44,507 bases of DNA from Spartinivicinus poritis (GTDB lineage Bacteria > Pseudomonadota > Gammaproteobacteria > Pseudomonadales > Zooshikellaceae), in contig NZ_JAPMOU010000044.1 of the NCBI RefSeq assembly GCF_028858535.1, positions 1-44,507 of the forward strand, given 5' to 3'. The notes below the pieces were generated by a model, which was not told the origin of the DNA, ran no database searches, and worked only from the letters and a program-made list of their open reading frames with translations. Each line of letters starts with the position of its first letter. The first letter of the stretch is position 1. Positions 35,704 through 42,937 of the stretch are shown here, in pieces. A program made the position numbers and the translations under genes.

Positions 35704-35727
35704 TATCAGCTTAAGTTTAAGCTGATA
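35704..35727 (+). terminator. Perfect hairpin downstream of pagL
   Basis: TATCAGCTTAA-GT-TTAAGCTGATA is an 11-bp perfect inverted repeat. It lies 115 bp after the pagL stop. A T-rich stretch follows 10 bases on. It may be a terminator or a binding site; the rest of the 290-bp gap holds no gene. Confidence 0.45.
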
Positions 35728-35879
35728 AATTAGTTTTAAATTAACCCACCAAGATCACACTAGAGTGTAAAGACAAAATTTACAAAAGTAAAAATGCAAA
35801 ACAAGCCAACATATTAACCAACCATTTAATTAAAATAATTTGTACTAACAAACTATATAGATAAAGTTAAGGATCAAAT

Positions 35880-36626
35880 ATGAAATTAAAAAAACTAGCT
35901 TTAATCGCAACGACAACCTTTGCTTTTAGCTCACTAAGCCAGGCCAATAATAATTATGATAATGACTCATGCTATCAATCAGGTAAAGGCTTTTCAGAGT
36001 GTAGTACTTCAGCTAGCTGGAGCAGCACCAACAAACCCTCATTAAAAAAAGTAAGTTCAAATAAAGAAAAAAATTGGAATAACCAAGATAAAAGTAATGA
36101 TGATTGGTTTAGCAAGCCATGGCCTTCTAATAATTGGCCTAGCACAAATTGGCCTAAACCAAATTGGCCAACAGATAATAGCTGGCCTACTGATAACAAC
36201 TGGCCCTCCCCTGGCAATGCAAATTCTAAAACTAAGTTATGTCAATCTATTCAAAAAGTAGACAAGCTTGCCAACTGGAAAACCACAGGTACAGCAAAGC
36301 TTTCCGAAGCTAAGCCCAGCACTTTATGTAAAGATAAAAATGAATTTCATTTAACTAATACTTATGCAAGTGGTGGCGAGCTTCAATATCAATTAAAAGA
36401 AGCCGGTAATTATCAGTTAGAAATGGTAGTCCATGGCATTAACAATCAAACAGCAACAATCAATGTATATGCTTGTGGCAGCACCAGTCGCATTACTGTA
36501 TCAGGAAGTAATTCAACAGGTAAAGTCAATAGCAGCGTATATAACAACTGTGGCAATATTCGAATTTTTGCTGATGATCCAGCAAGCACTATTGTTATTG
36601 ACAAGTTAAAAGTGAGTAAAAAGTAA
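35880..36626 (+). CDS. Secreted protein with an Asn/Trp-Pro repeat and a C-terminal beta-rich domain
   Basis: 248 residues with a signal peptide (~1-22, 'SSLSQANN'). Residues ~65-112 form a low-complexity linker with six Trp-Pro units separated by three to four polar residues ('PWPSNNWPSTNWPKPNWP' and more). Residues ~118-248 look like a compact beta-sandwich with four Cys, possibly in two disulphides ('LCQSIQK', 'STLCKDK', 'YACGSTS', 'NNCGNIRI'), similar in feel to carbohydrate-binding modules of bacterial secreted proteins. No catalytic motif. It lies next to two exported subtilase-type proteins. Function not assigned. Confidence 0.6.
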   Translation: MKLKKLALIATTTFAFSSLSQANNNYDNDSCYQSGKGFSECSTSASWSSTNKPSLKKVSSNKEKNWNNQDKSNDDWFSKPWPSNNWPSTNWPKPNWPTDNSWPTDNNWPSPGNANSKTKLCQSIQKVDKLANWKTTGTAKLSEAKPSTLCKDKNEFHLTNTYASGGELQYQLKEAGNYQLEMVVHGINNQTATINVYACGSTSRITVSGSNSTGKVNSSVYNNCGNIRIFADDPASTIVIDKLKVSKK

Positions 36627-36636
36627 AGAGCTAAGA

Positions 36637-36764
36637 TATACCCAATACGAATGGTTTTTAGGTGCGGCCATCGAGTGACGAGCACTCATGAGCCTATAAA
36701 TAATAGGTGATTGGGGCGAGAAATGAAGATAACAAAACCTAGAAATCATTCGTGAATGGGTATA
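36637..36764. repeat. MITE-like 128-bp palindromic repeat, copy 1
   Basis: The ends TATACCCAATACGAATGG and the reverse complement of TCATTCGTGAATGGGTATA form imperfect terminal inverted repeats of about 27 bp, including the internal AGGTTTT/TAGGT arms. The centre has a small stem CCTAT/ATAGG. A second copy of the same length lies at 39919-40046. No coding capacity. This is a non-autonomous mobile element or a family of intergenic palindromes. Confidence 0.85.
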
Positions 36765-36857
36765 ACGACTACATATATTAGAATTATTAACAATTAATAC
36801 ATCTCACATATTCATAATTAACCTTAACAATTTCCACCCAAATCTAAAGAGCCTTTT

Positions 36858-38312
36858 ATGAAAAGTTATTTATTGTCAAGCTTAAGTCTTGCTATTCTTG
36901 TTACTTGTAATGCCACAGCATCTGAAAGCACTGGAGGCTCAAATAAACTCAGCCCCAAAACAATTAATGAAACAAGCCTCAACATAAAAAGCAAATTTAA
37001 TTACCACAACATTTCAGGACAGCTTAAAAGAAAACTGGAAACGACCAACAAAAATTCAACAACAAAAATTTCTGTTAGGCTTTTAGACACTTTGATAAAT
37101 AGCGGTGATACAAACTTTGAAGATGAAGCAAAAGCTGTTTTAAACTCTGCAGGCATACATTATAGTAATTTCAACATGGTAGGAAGCTCACCATTATTTA
37201 CAGTAGAAACTACATATGAGGATATCATTAAATTAAGCAACTCTTCCAAAGATATTTATATCGAGGAAGTTTCACCCAATACAGAAATTTTATCAGAAAA
37301 TAATAGAAGATATCGTACTTCATTTACCCGTAGTGAATATAATGGGCACACAAGTTTCAAAAACCTGACTGGAAAAGGTGTTACTGTAGCTGTTATTGAT
37401 TCTGGCGTAGCCAATGTCCCACAGTTGCCTAATGTTTCTCACTATTGCTTTTCTAAGCATATTGATAAGAAAGGAGAGCCATCCAATTGTCCACAAAATT
37501 ACCCAAATGAAGGAGGCAGTGCTCGTACCATAGATGGCAAACAAGATATTCATGGTACACATGTAGCAGGAACCATTGCAGCTAAACCTCTTAAGGAAGG
37601 AGCCCCTGCTGGAATGGCCTATGATGCTAAAATTATCAGCTTACGTTCTTTACATAAAAATGGTAAAGGATCATCCCTTGACACTATTGAAGCATTAAAT
37701 AAGATTGCATCAGACATTTCTGATGTGGATATCGTTAACATGAGTTTAAGTACCAGTATTTATGCAGCAGAAAACTGTGATGGTATGTTATCAGGATTTC
37801 TAGTTGACTATAAAAAAGCAATTGACAATCTAGCAAGTAAAGGAGTAAAGATTGTAGTTGCTTCTGGTAACAATTATCAAAAAGGCTATGTTGCTTTTCC
37901 AGCTTGCCTTCAAAACGTAATTTCTGTTGGTGCTGTCTACCCTACATCAGGAACAAACGACAGTACAAATGAAAATTATAATAGTGGAGATGTCACAGAC
38001 TTTACCAATTTATCTAAATATGTAACAGTCTTAGCACCAGGTCATAACATAGAATCAACAAATGCAAATTATGATAAAGCTGACCCTAGTACTTTGAAAT
38101 TAGAACTGTCTGGTACTTCTATGGCTGCTCCTTACGTTTCAGCATGTATAGCTAGAATGCTACAGAGAAACCCCAAGTTAACAACATCTGAAATAAAAGA
38201 TATTTTCAAGTATTCGGTTAAACAAGGACATAAAAAGAACGACCACGACATTAATAGGCCTTCGCTAAATTGTGATGATGCACTATTACTAACCCCATCA
38301 TCTAGAGTTTAA
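36858..38312 (+). CDS. Secreted subtilisin-like serine protease (S8)
   Basis: 484 residues. Signal peptide ~1-22. Residues ~50-145 form an I9-like propeptide. The catalytic domain has Asp181 ('VAVIDSGVAN'), His235 ('DIHGTHVAGTIAAK'), the oxyanion Asn338 ('VASGNN') and Ser421 ('LSGTSMAAPYVSA'), so it should be active. Cys197/Cys211 and Cys350 ('FPACL') may form disulphides. The ATG lies 93 bp after copy 1 of the 128-bp repeat. A paralogue with substituted catalytic residues follows 40 bp downstream. Confidence 0.95.
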   Translation: MKSYLLSSLSLAILVTCNATASESTGGSNKLSPKTINETSLNIKSKFNYHNISGQLKRKLETTNKNSTTKISVRLLDTLINSGDTNFEDEAKAVLNSAGIHYSNFNMVGSSPLFTVETTYEDIIKLSNSSKDIYIEEVSPNTEILSENNRRYRTSFTRSEYNGHTSFKNLTGKGVTVAVIDSGVANVPQLPNVSHYCFSKHIDKKGEPSNCPQNYPNEGGSARTIDGKQDIHGTHVAGTIAAKPLKEGAPAGMAYDAKIISLRSLHKNGKGSSLDTIEALNKIASDISDVDIVNMSLSTSIYAAENCDGMLSGFLVDYKKAIDNLASKGVKIVVASGNNYQKGYVAFPACLQNVISVGAVYPTSGTNDSTNENYNSGDVTDFTNLSKYVTVLAPGHNIESTNANYDKADPSTLKLELSGTSMAAPYVSACIARMLQRNPKLTTSEIKDIFKYSVKQGHKKNDHDINRPSLNCDDALLLTPSSRV

Positions 38313-38352
38313 AAACTAGCATTAATCCTTAGCATTTATTCTGGAATTTAAT

Positions 38353-39879
38353 ATGAAGCAAGCCATAAAACTCAGCACTATTTTTTTTATAGCCTTAAAC
38401 TGCTCTAACTTAAAGGCAGTTACTGTAGATGAAGTCAAGAATGAGTTATCACCAAACCTAAATAAATACAACAAACTCTTAATCAATGATATTGCCAATT
38501 CAAGTGATTATAAAAATGAGCTTTACAAAGTATGGATTCACATTAATTTCAACCTTCCTGATAAAGAAAAAATAGAGCTAATAGAACTAGTACGTAGCAA
38601 CTACCGAATTGGTTTGAACTATGAAAAACATATAAAGGGTTCTATCTATCGTCAGTATATGGCTCTTGATATTGATACTCTAAAAAAATTTGCAAATCAC
38701 CCAAATGTATTGAATATAATTGCAAGCCCAGAAGGAAGGAATATAAAAGTAGCTGTATTTACTACAGGAATACCGAGCAACCGACCCGAAATAGAGCATG
38801 TGGATGAACATTGCTTACTACCACTTTATGATATGGAAGGTTTTGACCCTGATTATGATGATGGCTTGTATGAACCAGAAGATAAAAAATATCAAAAGAA
38901 ATCTTCATGTCCATCAGGATCAAGTCGTCAATCTGGTAAAGGCGCTGCATATAGTATTGATAATGCTAGCTATATAGGTGCAGAGATAGTGAGCAGTATA
39001 GCAGCCAAAAAGTACAAACTAGGTAGTAAAAAAGAGTCTAGCGCTAAAATTGGCAGTGCCTATTTTAGTGATATAAGCGTGTATAACGTACATCATACAA
39101 TTTATAGACCAAATAACTTGAGAGGAAGTGAGTTAGGCCCTGATGGTGGAACTTATGACTGGTTAGGTATTAAAGAAGGTTTATTAGAATATGTAAATAA
39201 CCCCAATAAAAAAGTAGACATTATTTATCTACCCAGCTTGTATTATAGGGGTGTTAAAGGTAATGATTGCTCTGAACATTCTGTGGTTCAAAATAGTGAA
39301 AACACTTTCTTTCAAATAAGACAAGCCATTAATGACCTGATAGCCCGTGGTGTTGTAGTAGTTACTCCTACTGGTAACAAAGGCTACACTGGACAAACTG
39401 CTTTCCCTGCATGTTTACCTGAGACAATATCAGTGACGGCCCACTCCCCCATTAATCTTCCCATCTCTTTTATTGATGATAGAGGTCTATTAGGTACACC
39501 TAGAGTAGGAGATTGGCTTAATAGTCCTTATACTGCTAATGTACCAATGCCTTTTGCCAACATCAGTAAAAGTACAACTATCTCAGCAGAAGGAATTCCT
39601 ATTAATTACATCCCTACAATAAATAAGCTTGATGCAGAAGCAATAATTTCTGCAGGTAATAAGGAATACATTAATGCATCAACTCATTTAGCAGCTACAG
39701 AAACCCTTTCCTGTATAGCTAAATTAAAAGAAATAGAACCTTCCCTTAACCAGCAGGCAATCAAAAACTATCTAACCAAGAATAGCAATGGATATGCCTA
39801 TAAAGAAGGTGATACCCTAAATCCCGTACCACTGCTTAATTGTGATGCAGCAATCGATGACTTATTAAGTCGTTATTAA
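38353..39879 (+). CDS. Subtilase-fold pseudoprotease paralogous to the upstream protease
   Basis: 508 residues with a signal peptide (~1-22). It aligns along the whole length with the protease before it: 'VAVFTTGIP' for 'VAVIDSGVA', 'YIGAEIVSSIAAK' for 'IHGTHVAGTIAAK', 'PTGNKGYTGQTAFPACL' for 'ASGNNYQKGYVAFPACL', 'INASTHLAAT' for 'LSGTSMAAP', and a shared end 'LNCD'. In that alignment the triad becomes Thr137, Glu211 and His445; only the oxyanion Asn342 is kept. The frame is intact over 1.5 kb, so the protein is maintained, not decaying. It may be a chaperone, inhibitor, decoy or substrate-binding partner of the active enzyme. It is probably co-transcribed with it. Confidence 0.85.
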   Translation: MKQAIKLSTIFFIALNCSNLKAVTVDEVKNELSPNLNKYNKLLINDIANSSDYKNELYKVWIHINFNLPDKEKIELIELVRSNYRIGLNYEKHIKGSIYRQYMALDIDTLKKFANHPNVLNIIASPEGRNIKVAVFTTGIPSNRPEIEHVDEHCLLPLYDMEGFDPDYDDGLYEPEDKKYQKKSSCPSGSSRQSGKGAAYSIDNASYIGAEIVSSIAAKKYKLGSKKESSAKIGSAYFSDISVYNVHHTIYRPNNLRGSELGPDGGTYDWLGIKEGLLEYVNNPNKKVDIIYLPSLYYRGVKGNDCSEHSVVQNSENTFFQIRQAINDLIARGVVVVTPTGNKGYTGQTAFPACLPETISVTAHSPINLPISFIDDRGLLGTPRVGDWLNSPYTANVPMPFANISKSTTISAEGIPINYIPTINKLDAEAIISAGNKEYINASTHLAATETLSCIAKLKEIEPSLNQQAIKNYLTKNSNGYAYKEGDTLNPVPLLNCDAAIDDLLSRY

Positions 39880-39918
39880 AAATTAGTTCTCTAGATACAG
39901 TACCAGAAACCTGGTAAT

Positions 39919-40046
39919 TATACACCCAATGCGAAGGGTTTTTAGGTGAAGCTATCAAGTGACGAAGCCTCATGAGCCTATTGGAATAGGTGATTGGGGT
40001 GGGGAACGACGATAACAAAACCTAAAAATGATTCGCGACGGGTATA
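39919..40046. repeat. MITE-like 128-bp palindromic repeat, copy 2
   Basis: Same family, orientation and length as the copy at 36637-36764, with roughly 80 percent identity by eye. Shared blocks include GGTTTTTAGGTG, TCATGAGCCTAT, AATAGGTGATTGGGG and GATAACAAAACCTA. Its right end runs into the pilin-like reading frame on the minus strand and supplies the stop codon of that frame. Confidence 0.85.
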
Positions 40047-40375
40047 TCTAAGAACTTACTAAAGCCACCTGTTTTATTTTCTCCGACTGCTTCCATACCC
40101 TCAACAGCATTATCATAACCGCATAGCCAAGCAATAGGACTAATTGGGCTACTTTTGAAGACAGCATGCCTAAATGATAATGTTTTTCCTTGCAAGCTAT
40201 CAGGCACTTTATTACCTAGCGTAACATGGATAACACCATTGACTCCTTCTACACCAGTCACTTGATTACCTATTATTTTGTTAGGGGCTGGTACCCCTTC
40301 CTCGTTATTATTAGCAGGAAATTTATGATGATCGAAATAGAATTGTGCAATATGATCTATAGCAAATCTCATCAT
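40022..40375 (-). pseudogene. Type IV pilin-like C-terminal domain, lacking the N-terminal helix and true 3' end
   Basis: The 117-residue frame contains a type IV pilin globular domain: 'FAIDHIAQFYFDHHKFPANN' (end of the long helix), 'IIGNQVTGVEGVNGVIHVTL' and 'ISPIAWLCGYDN', as in PilA proteins. The prepilin leader and hydrophobic N-terminal helix are missing; stop codons precede the first Met in this frame. The last eight residues ('DIPVANHF') are read from the 128-bp repeat, so the original C-terminus was replaced. A remnant, unless it is used as a soluble domain. Confidence 0.65.
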
Positions 40376-40452
40376 ACTTCATCAGGTTAGCGTCAGGATC
40401 ATCAGGTGATATTTTATCATTATCACCCACCACCAGCTCCCCTGAAGAAAGC

Positions 40453-40674
40453 ATGAATATAAAAAGAGCTATCAACTACTTAAAAAAAACATTAATGCTA
40501 TTTTTTGTTAATGTTAGCTATGGCAACGAATTATCTATTATTAAATTATCACTACAAGGTGATACTACAGCAGTTAAAAAACAACTAAACAGTTCAAAGC
40601 TGCGTATAAACATAAAATCATCTAATGACGACACACCACTATTAATTGCTGCTCTGGTGTTTATCAAGCATTAA
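40453..40674 (+). pseudogene. Truncated ankyrin-repeat protein
   Basis: 73 residues: a signal-like hydrophobic N-terminus (~8-24) and then one ankyrin unit ('SIIKLSLQGDTTAVKKQL', 'NDDTPLLIAAL'). The frame ends at once after the first repeat in 'VFIKH', where it runs tail-to-tail into the SUFU-domain fragment. Ankyrin proteins normally have several repeats, so this is the 5' remnant of a longer gene. Breakpoint near 40654. Confidence 0.6.
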
Positions 40675-40950
40675 CTTACCGACTGAGAGAATAAGCTCAC
40701 TTATAGCCAGACCAGAAAATGAGTTATCAATAGTTACTAAAAGTTCCTGCCTAATTAATTTTCCATTTTTCTGCTTAAATATATGGCCACTTAAACCAAT
40801 AGAAACATAAGTCGTAAGCCCTTCCTCAGGAGTGTTTACGAATTTAGCTATTGTAATTCCCGTTACATCCTCATTCGTAATAGAGCTTGGGGAATCACTA
40901 CAAAAATTGTCAACATGAGACTTTAGCAACTGGCCATATTCATTTTTCAT
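40642..40950 (-). pseudogene. SUFU-domain (suppressor-of-fused-like) protein, C-terminally truncated
   Basis: 102 residues from the ATG at 40950, which has an AAAGG site; an in-frame ATG at 40968 lies inside a hairpin. The segment 'YVSIGLSGHIFKQKNG' followed by 'RQELLVTID' is the first half of the bacterial SUFU domain, often an immunity protein in polymorphic-toxin loci. The remaining ~70 residues of the domain are missing, because the frame ends at the junction with the ankyrin fragment. No toxin gene is seen next to it. Confidence 0.6.
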
Positions 40951-40965
40951 TATTTGAACCTTTAA

Positions 40966-40997
40966 CATCCTCCCAGTCCTTCAGAACGAGGAGGATG
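40966..40997. mobile_element. IS200/IS605-like terminal hairpin (relic)
   Basis: On the minus strand CATCCTCC-TCGTTCTGAAGGACTG-GGAGGATG folds into a long imperfect hairpin whose loop region (GTTCTGAAGGAC) pairs again. It resembles the subterminal hairpins of IS200/IS605-family elements, which often contain CATCCTCC and CTGAAGGAC. No transposase is present nearby, so it is a relic or a non-autonomous end. Confidence 0.45.
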
Positions 40998-41139
40998 TCA
41001 ATTGGTATTTGAAATAGTAAGAGGAATTAAAAAATCGCCAATAAGAGTAGTCAGCTTCTTCAATAAAGATAGCGACCCCTAAGTAACGAAGAAAAACTAG
41101 GTCGCTTGTTGCCCCAGCATTCGAGCCTATAACACTAAA

Positions 41140-42084
41140 CTATTTTTTTAATAATTCTGCATTCGTTGGGTATTCCTTAAGTAACTCAACCAGTTTCCTA
41201 GCGCCCTCTATAGGTTTAAGGCTCGTAAGCGCCTTTCGCAAAACTCTTACACTTTCGATATCTTTCGAATTTAGAAGCAGCTCCTCACGACGCGTGCTAC
41301 TTTTCGCAATATCCAGCGCGGGAAAAATTCGCTGATTCGCAACCTCCCGTGATAAAACGATTTCCATATTACCCGTGCCCTTGAACTCCTCAAATATTAC
41401 CTGGTCCATCCGGCTTCCAGTGTCAACGAGTACAGTCGCTAGAATGGTAAGCGATCCACTATTCTCAATCTTTCTAGCAGCGCCAAACAGTTTTCGTGGT
41501 ATTTCCATCGCTCTAGCGTCAATCCCGCCCGACATGGTACGACCACCGCCCTTTTGCCCTGCATTATGTACTCGTGTAAGCCTTGTTAGAGAATCAATGA
41601 CAATCATTACATTGTGACCTTCGCCAGCCTCCTGGAGAGCGGTATTAAGAAGGTTATTGGCCACACGTACGTGTTGGTCATAGCTTTCATCAGAGGATGA
41701 GGCATGTACTTGTGCTGGCACACTGCGCTTAAAATCAGTTACTTCTTCCGGTCGCTCATCAATGAGTAACGCATAAAGTTTTATCTCAGGATAAGCTGTC
41801 CCTACCGCCTGGCAAATATGTTTTAAAATGGTTGTTTTTCCTGAGCCTGGTGGAGCAACAATCAAGCCTCTCTGCCCTATTCCAATTGGCGAGATCAAAT
41901 CAATCGCTCGCGTGGTGAGCTGCTGAGAACCTAATTCTAGGCGAATGCACTGTGTAGGATTAATGGCTACGCCATTTAAAAAACGTTTTTGTGGGTCGTC
42001 ATGAGATACATCCTTGACCACCTCGTCTCCTTGTTTGCAGTCCTTATTTCTTTTCACCTTCAAGCGTAATATTTTTTTCGTCAT
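41140..42084 (-). CDS. Rho-type ATPase lacking the N-terminal RNA-binding domain
   Basis: 314 residues, against about 419 for a standard Rho. The ATPase/translocase core is complete: P-loop 'VAPPGSGKTT' (76-85), catalytic 'LLIDERPEEVTDF', Walker B 'VMIVIDSLTRLTR', R-loop region 'SGGIDARAMEIPR' and the arginine-finger region 'STRREELLL'. The N-terminal helix bundle and cold-shock/OB domain that grip the RNA are absent. They are replaced by a ~30-residue basic tail ('KKILRLKVKRNKD'). No remnant of the missing domain is seen upstream, so this is not a recent truncation. It is probably an extra paralogue beside a normal rho elsewhere in the genome. Its role is unknown. Confidence 0.85.
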   Translation of the reverse strand: MTKKILRLKVKRNKDCKQGDEVVKDVSHDDPQKRFLNGVAINPTQCIRLELGSQQLTTRAIDLISPIGIGQRGLIVAPPGSGKTTILKHICQAVGTAYPEIKLYALLIDERPEEVTDFKRSVPAQVHASSSDESYDQHVRVANNLLNTALQEAGEGHNVMIVIDSLTRLTRVHNAGQKGGGRTMSGGIDARAMEIPRKLFGAARKIENSGSLTILATVLVDTGSRMDQVIFEEFKGTGNMEIVLSREVANQRIFPALDIAKSSTRREELLLNSKDIESVRVLRKALTSLKPIEGARKLVELLKEYPTNAELLKK

Positions 42085-42141
42085 GATATAGGTTTATAGC
42101 TCTAGAAAATTAAGTGTTTTTCGTCGCTATCAAATAACTTG

Positions 42142-42192
42142 TTAAGCACTGACTTCAACATCATAACTATCTTGTGAGTTCTTGCCTGCCAT
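42142..42192 (-). CDS. Possible 16-residue leader peptide or mini-gene remnant upstream of the Rho paralogue
   Basis: An ATG at 42192 with a GGAG site 5 bases before it encodes 'MAGKNSQDSYDVEVSA'. Its promoter/ribosome-site block (42190-42240) aligns with that of the mini-gene at 42327-42524. It lies 57 bp before the short Rho. Either a leader peptide or a truncated member of the mini-gene family. Confidence 0.3.
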   Translation of the reverse strand: MAGKNSQDSYDVEVSA

Positions 42193-42240
42193 GAGCACTC
42201 CGGCTTATGTTGGTCGAGTATTGTACATGGAACAGGTGAA
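42190..42240 (-). promoter_or_regulatory. Duplicated promoter/ribosome-site module, copy B
   Basis: On the minus strand it reads TTCACCTGTTCCATG then TACAAT, 27 bases (with GGAG) and ATG. The copy at 42522-42571 has the same spacing: TATAAT, 27 bases (with GGAG), ATG. The likely promoter of the short Rho transcript. Confidence 0.5.
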
Positions 42241-42326
42241 CCGTTTTGCTCAGTAAAAGATGCTATTAGTCGTATGCAAGTATGGTGAGGAGAGCTATCT
42301 GATTAGGTTAGGCAACATGCGGTTTA

Positions 42327-42524
42327 TTAGCCTTTGGTATTTTTTTCTGCAGACGAATTGCCAAGTACTATGCCTATGCGAGTGTTACTCCCTTTTGCAA
42401 TGCCACTTTTACCTTTGGGTATTTCTTGGATTTCTCCACCGGCTTTAAGGAAGGCAGCTACTTGATCATCAATGCTTTTCTGACGGGTTTCACTTGATAG
42501 TTCATCTTGCTTTTTACGTGTCAT
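42327..42524 (-). CDS. Small SutA-like protein with an AFLKAGG motif
   Basis: 65 residues from the ATG at 42524, with a strong AGGAG site. The frame extends 12 codons further upstream, but over the promoter. The product is polar, starting 'MTRKKQDELSSETRQKSID', with the central motif 'AAFLKAGGEIQEIPKGKSG'. The 'FLxxGGxIQEI' type of motif recalls the RNA-polymerase-binding protein SutA of Pseudomonas and related short proteins, but the flanks differ. A paralogous fragment lies just upstream at 42597-42740. Function not proven. Confidence 0.6.
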   Translation of the reverse strand: MTRKKQDELSSETRQKSIDDQVAAFLKAGGEIQEIPKGKSGIAKGSNTRIGIVLGNSSAEKNTKG

Positions 42525-42571
42525 GATAGCTCCTGCTGTAATTGAACAAGCATTATACATGAAACAGTGAA
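42522..42571 (-). promoter_or_regulatory. Duplicated promoter/ribosome-site module, copy A
   Basis: On the minus strand it reads TTCACTGTTTCATG then a perfect TATAAT, 27 bases ending in AGGAGCTATC, and the ATG of the SutA-like mini-gene. No clear -35 is seen. See copy B at 42190-42240. Confidence 0.5.
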
Positions 42572-42596
42572 GGCTTGGCTGTTAACTATGAGCTAG

Positions 42597-42740
42597 CTAG
42601 GAAAAAAACCCTCTTATACTCACCTGATATGACTGCTTAACATCCTTAACACTAGGTAGCCCACTTGCACCGGGTGACACTTCCTGAATCTTACCGCCAG
42701 CTTTCAGGAACGCGGCTGTCTGTCCTGCTATTTCTCTGTG
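42597..42740 (-). pseudogene. Fragment of a second AFLKAGG-type mini-gene
   Basis: A minus-strand frame gives 'REIAGQTAAFLKAGGKIQEV' followed by 'SPGASGLPSVKDVKQ', clearly paralogous to the mini-gene at 42327-42524. No start codon with a ribosome site precedes it in frame. A Met with similar context ('MPGKEHKP', around 42780) is in another frame, so the gene seems frameshifted. Confidence 0.5.
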
Positions 42741-42937
42741 TGAGTCCGGTAGATAGGGGCTTGTGTTCCTTGCCTGGCATTGGTGGCTGTCCTAGTTTTG
42801 GCTGGAGAGATTGAGTATAGATCAGGGATGGCATAGCGGCCTGCAAGGCATCAAAAAAGCAGACCACTAGCTTTCGAGAACCATTATGTCGTATAACTTG
42901 CGTAATTTGGTCGCAGGGAGTGAAAACTACCCTCTGT

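Noticed and set aside
35975-36217. 80-codon minus-strand frame with repeated 'GQLLSVGQ' units
   Set aside because: The repeats are the reverse reading of the Trp-Pro linker; no independent support.
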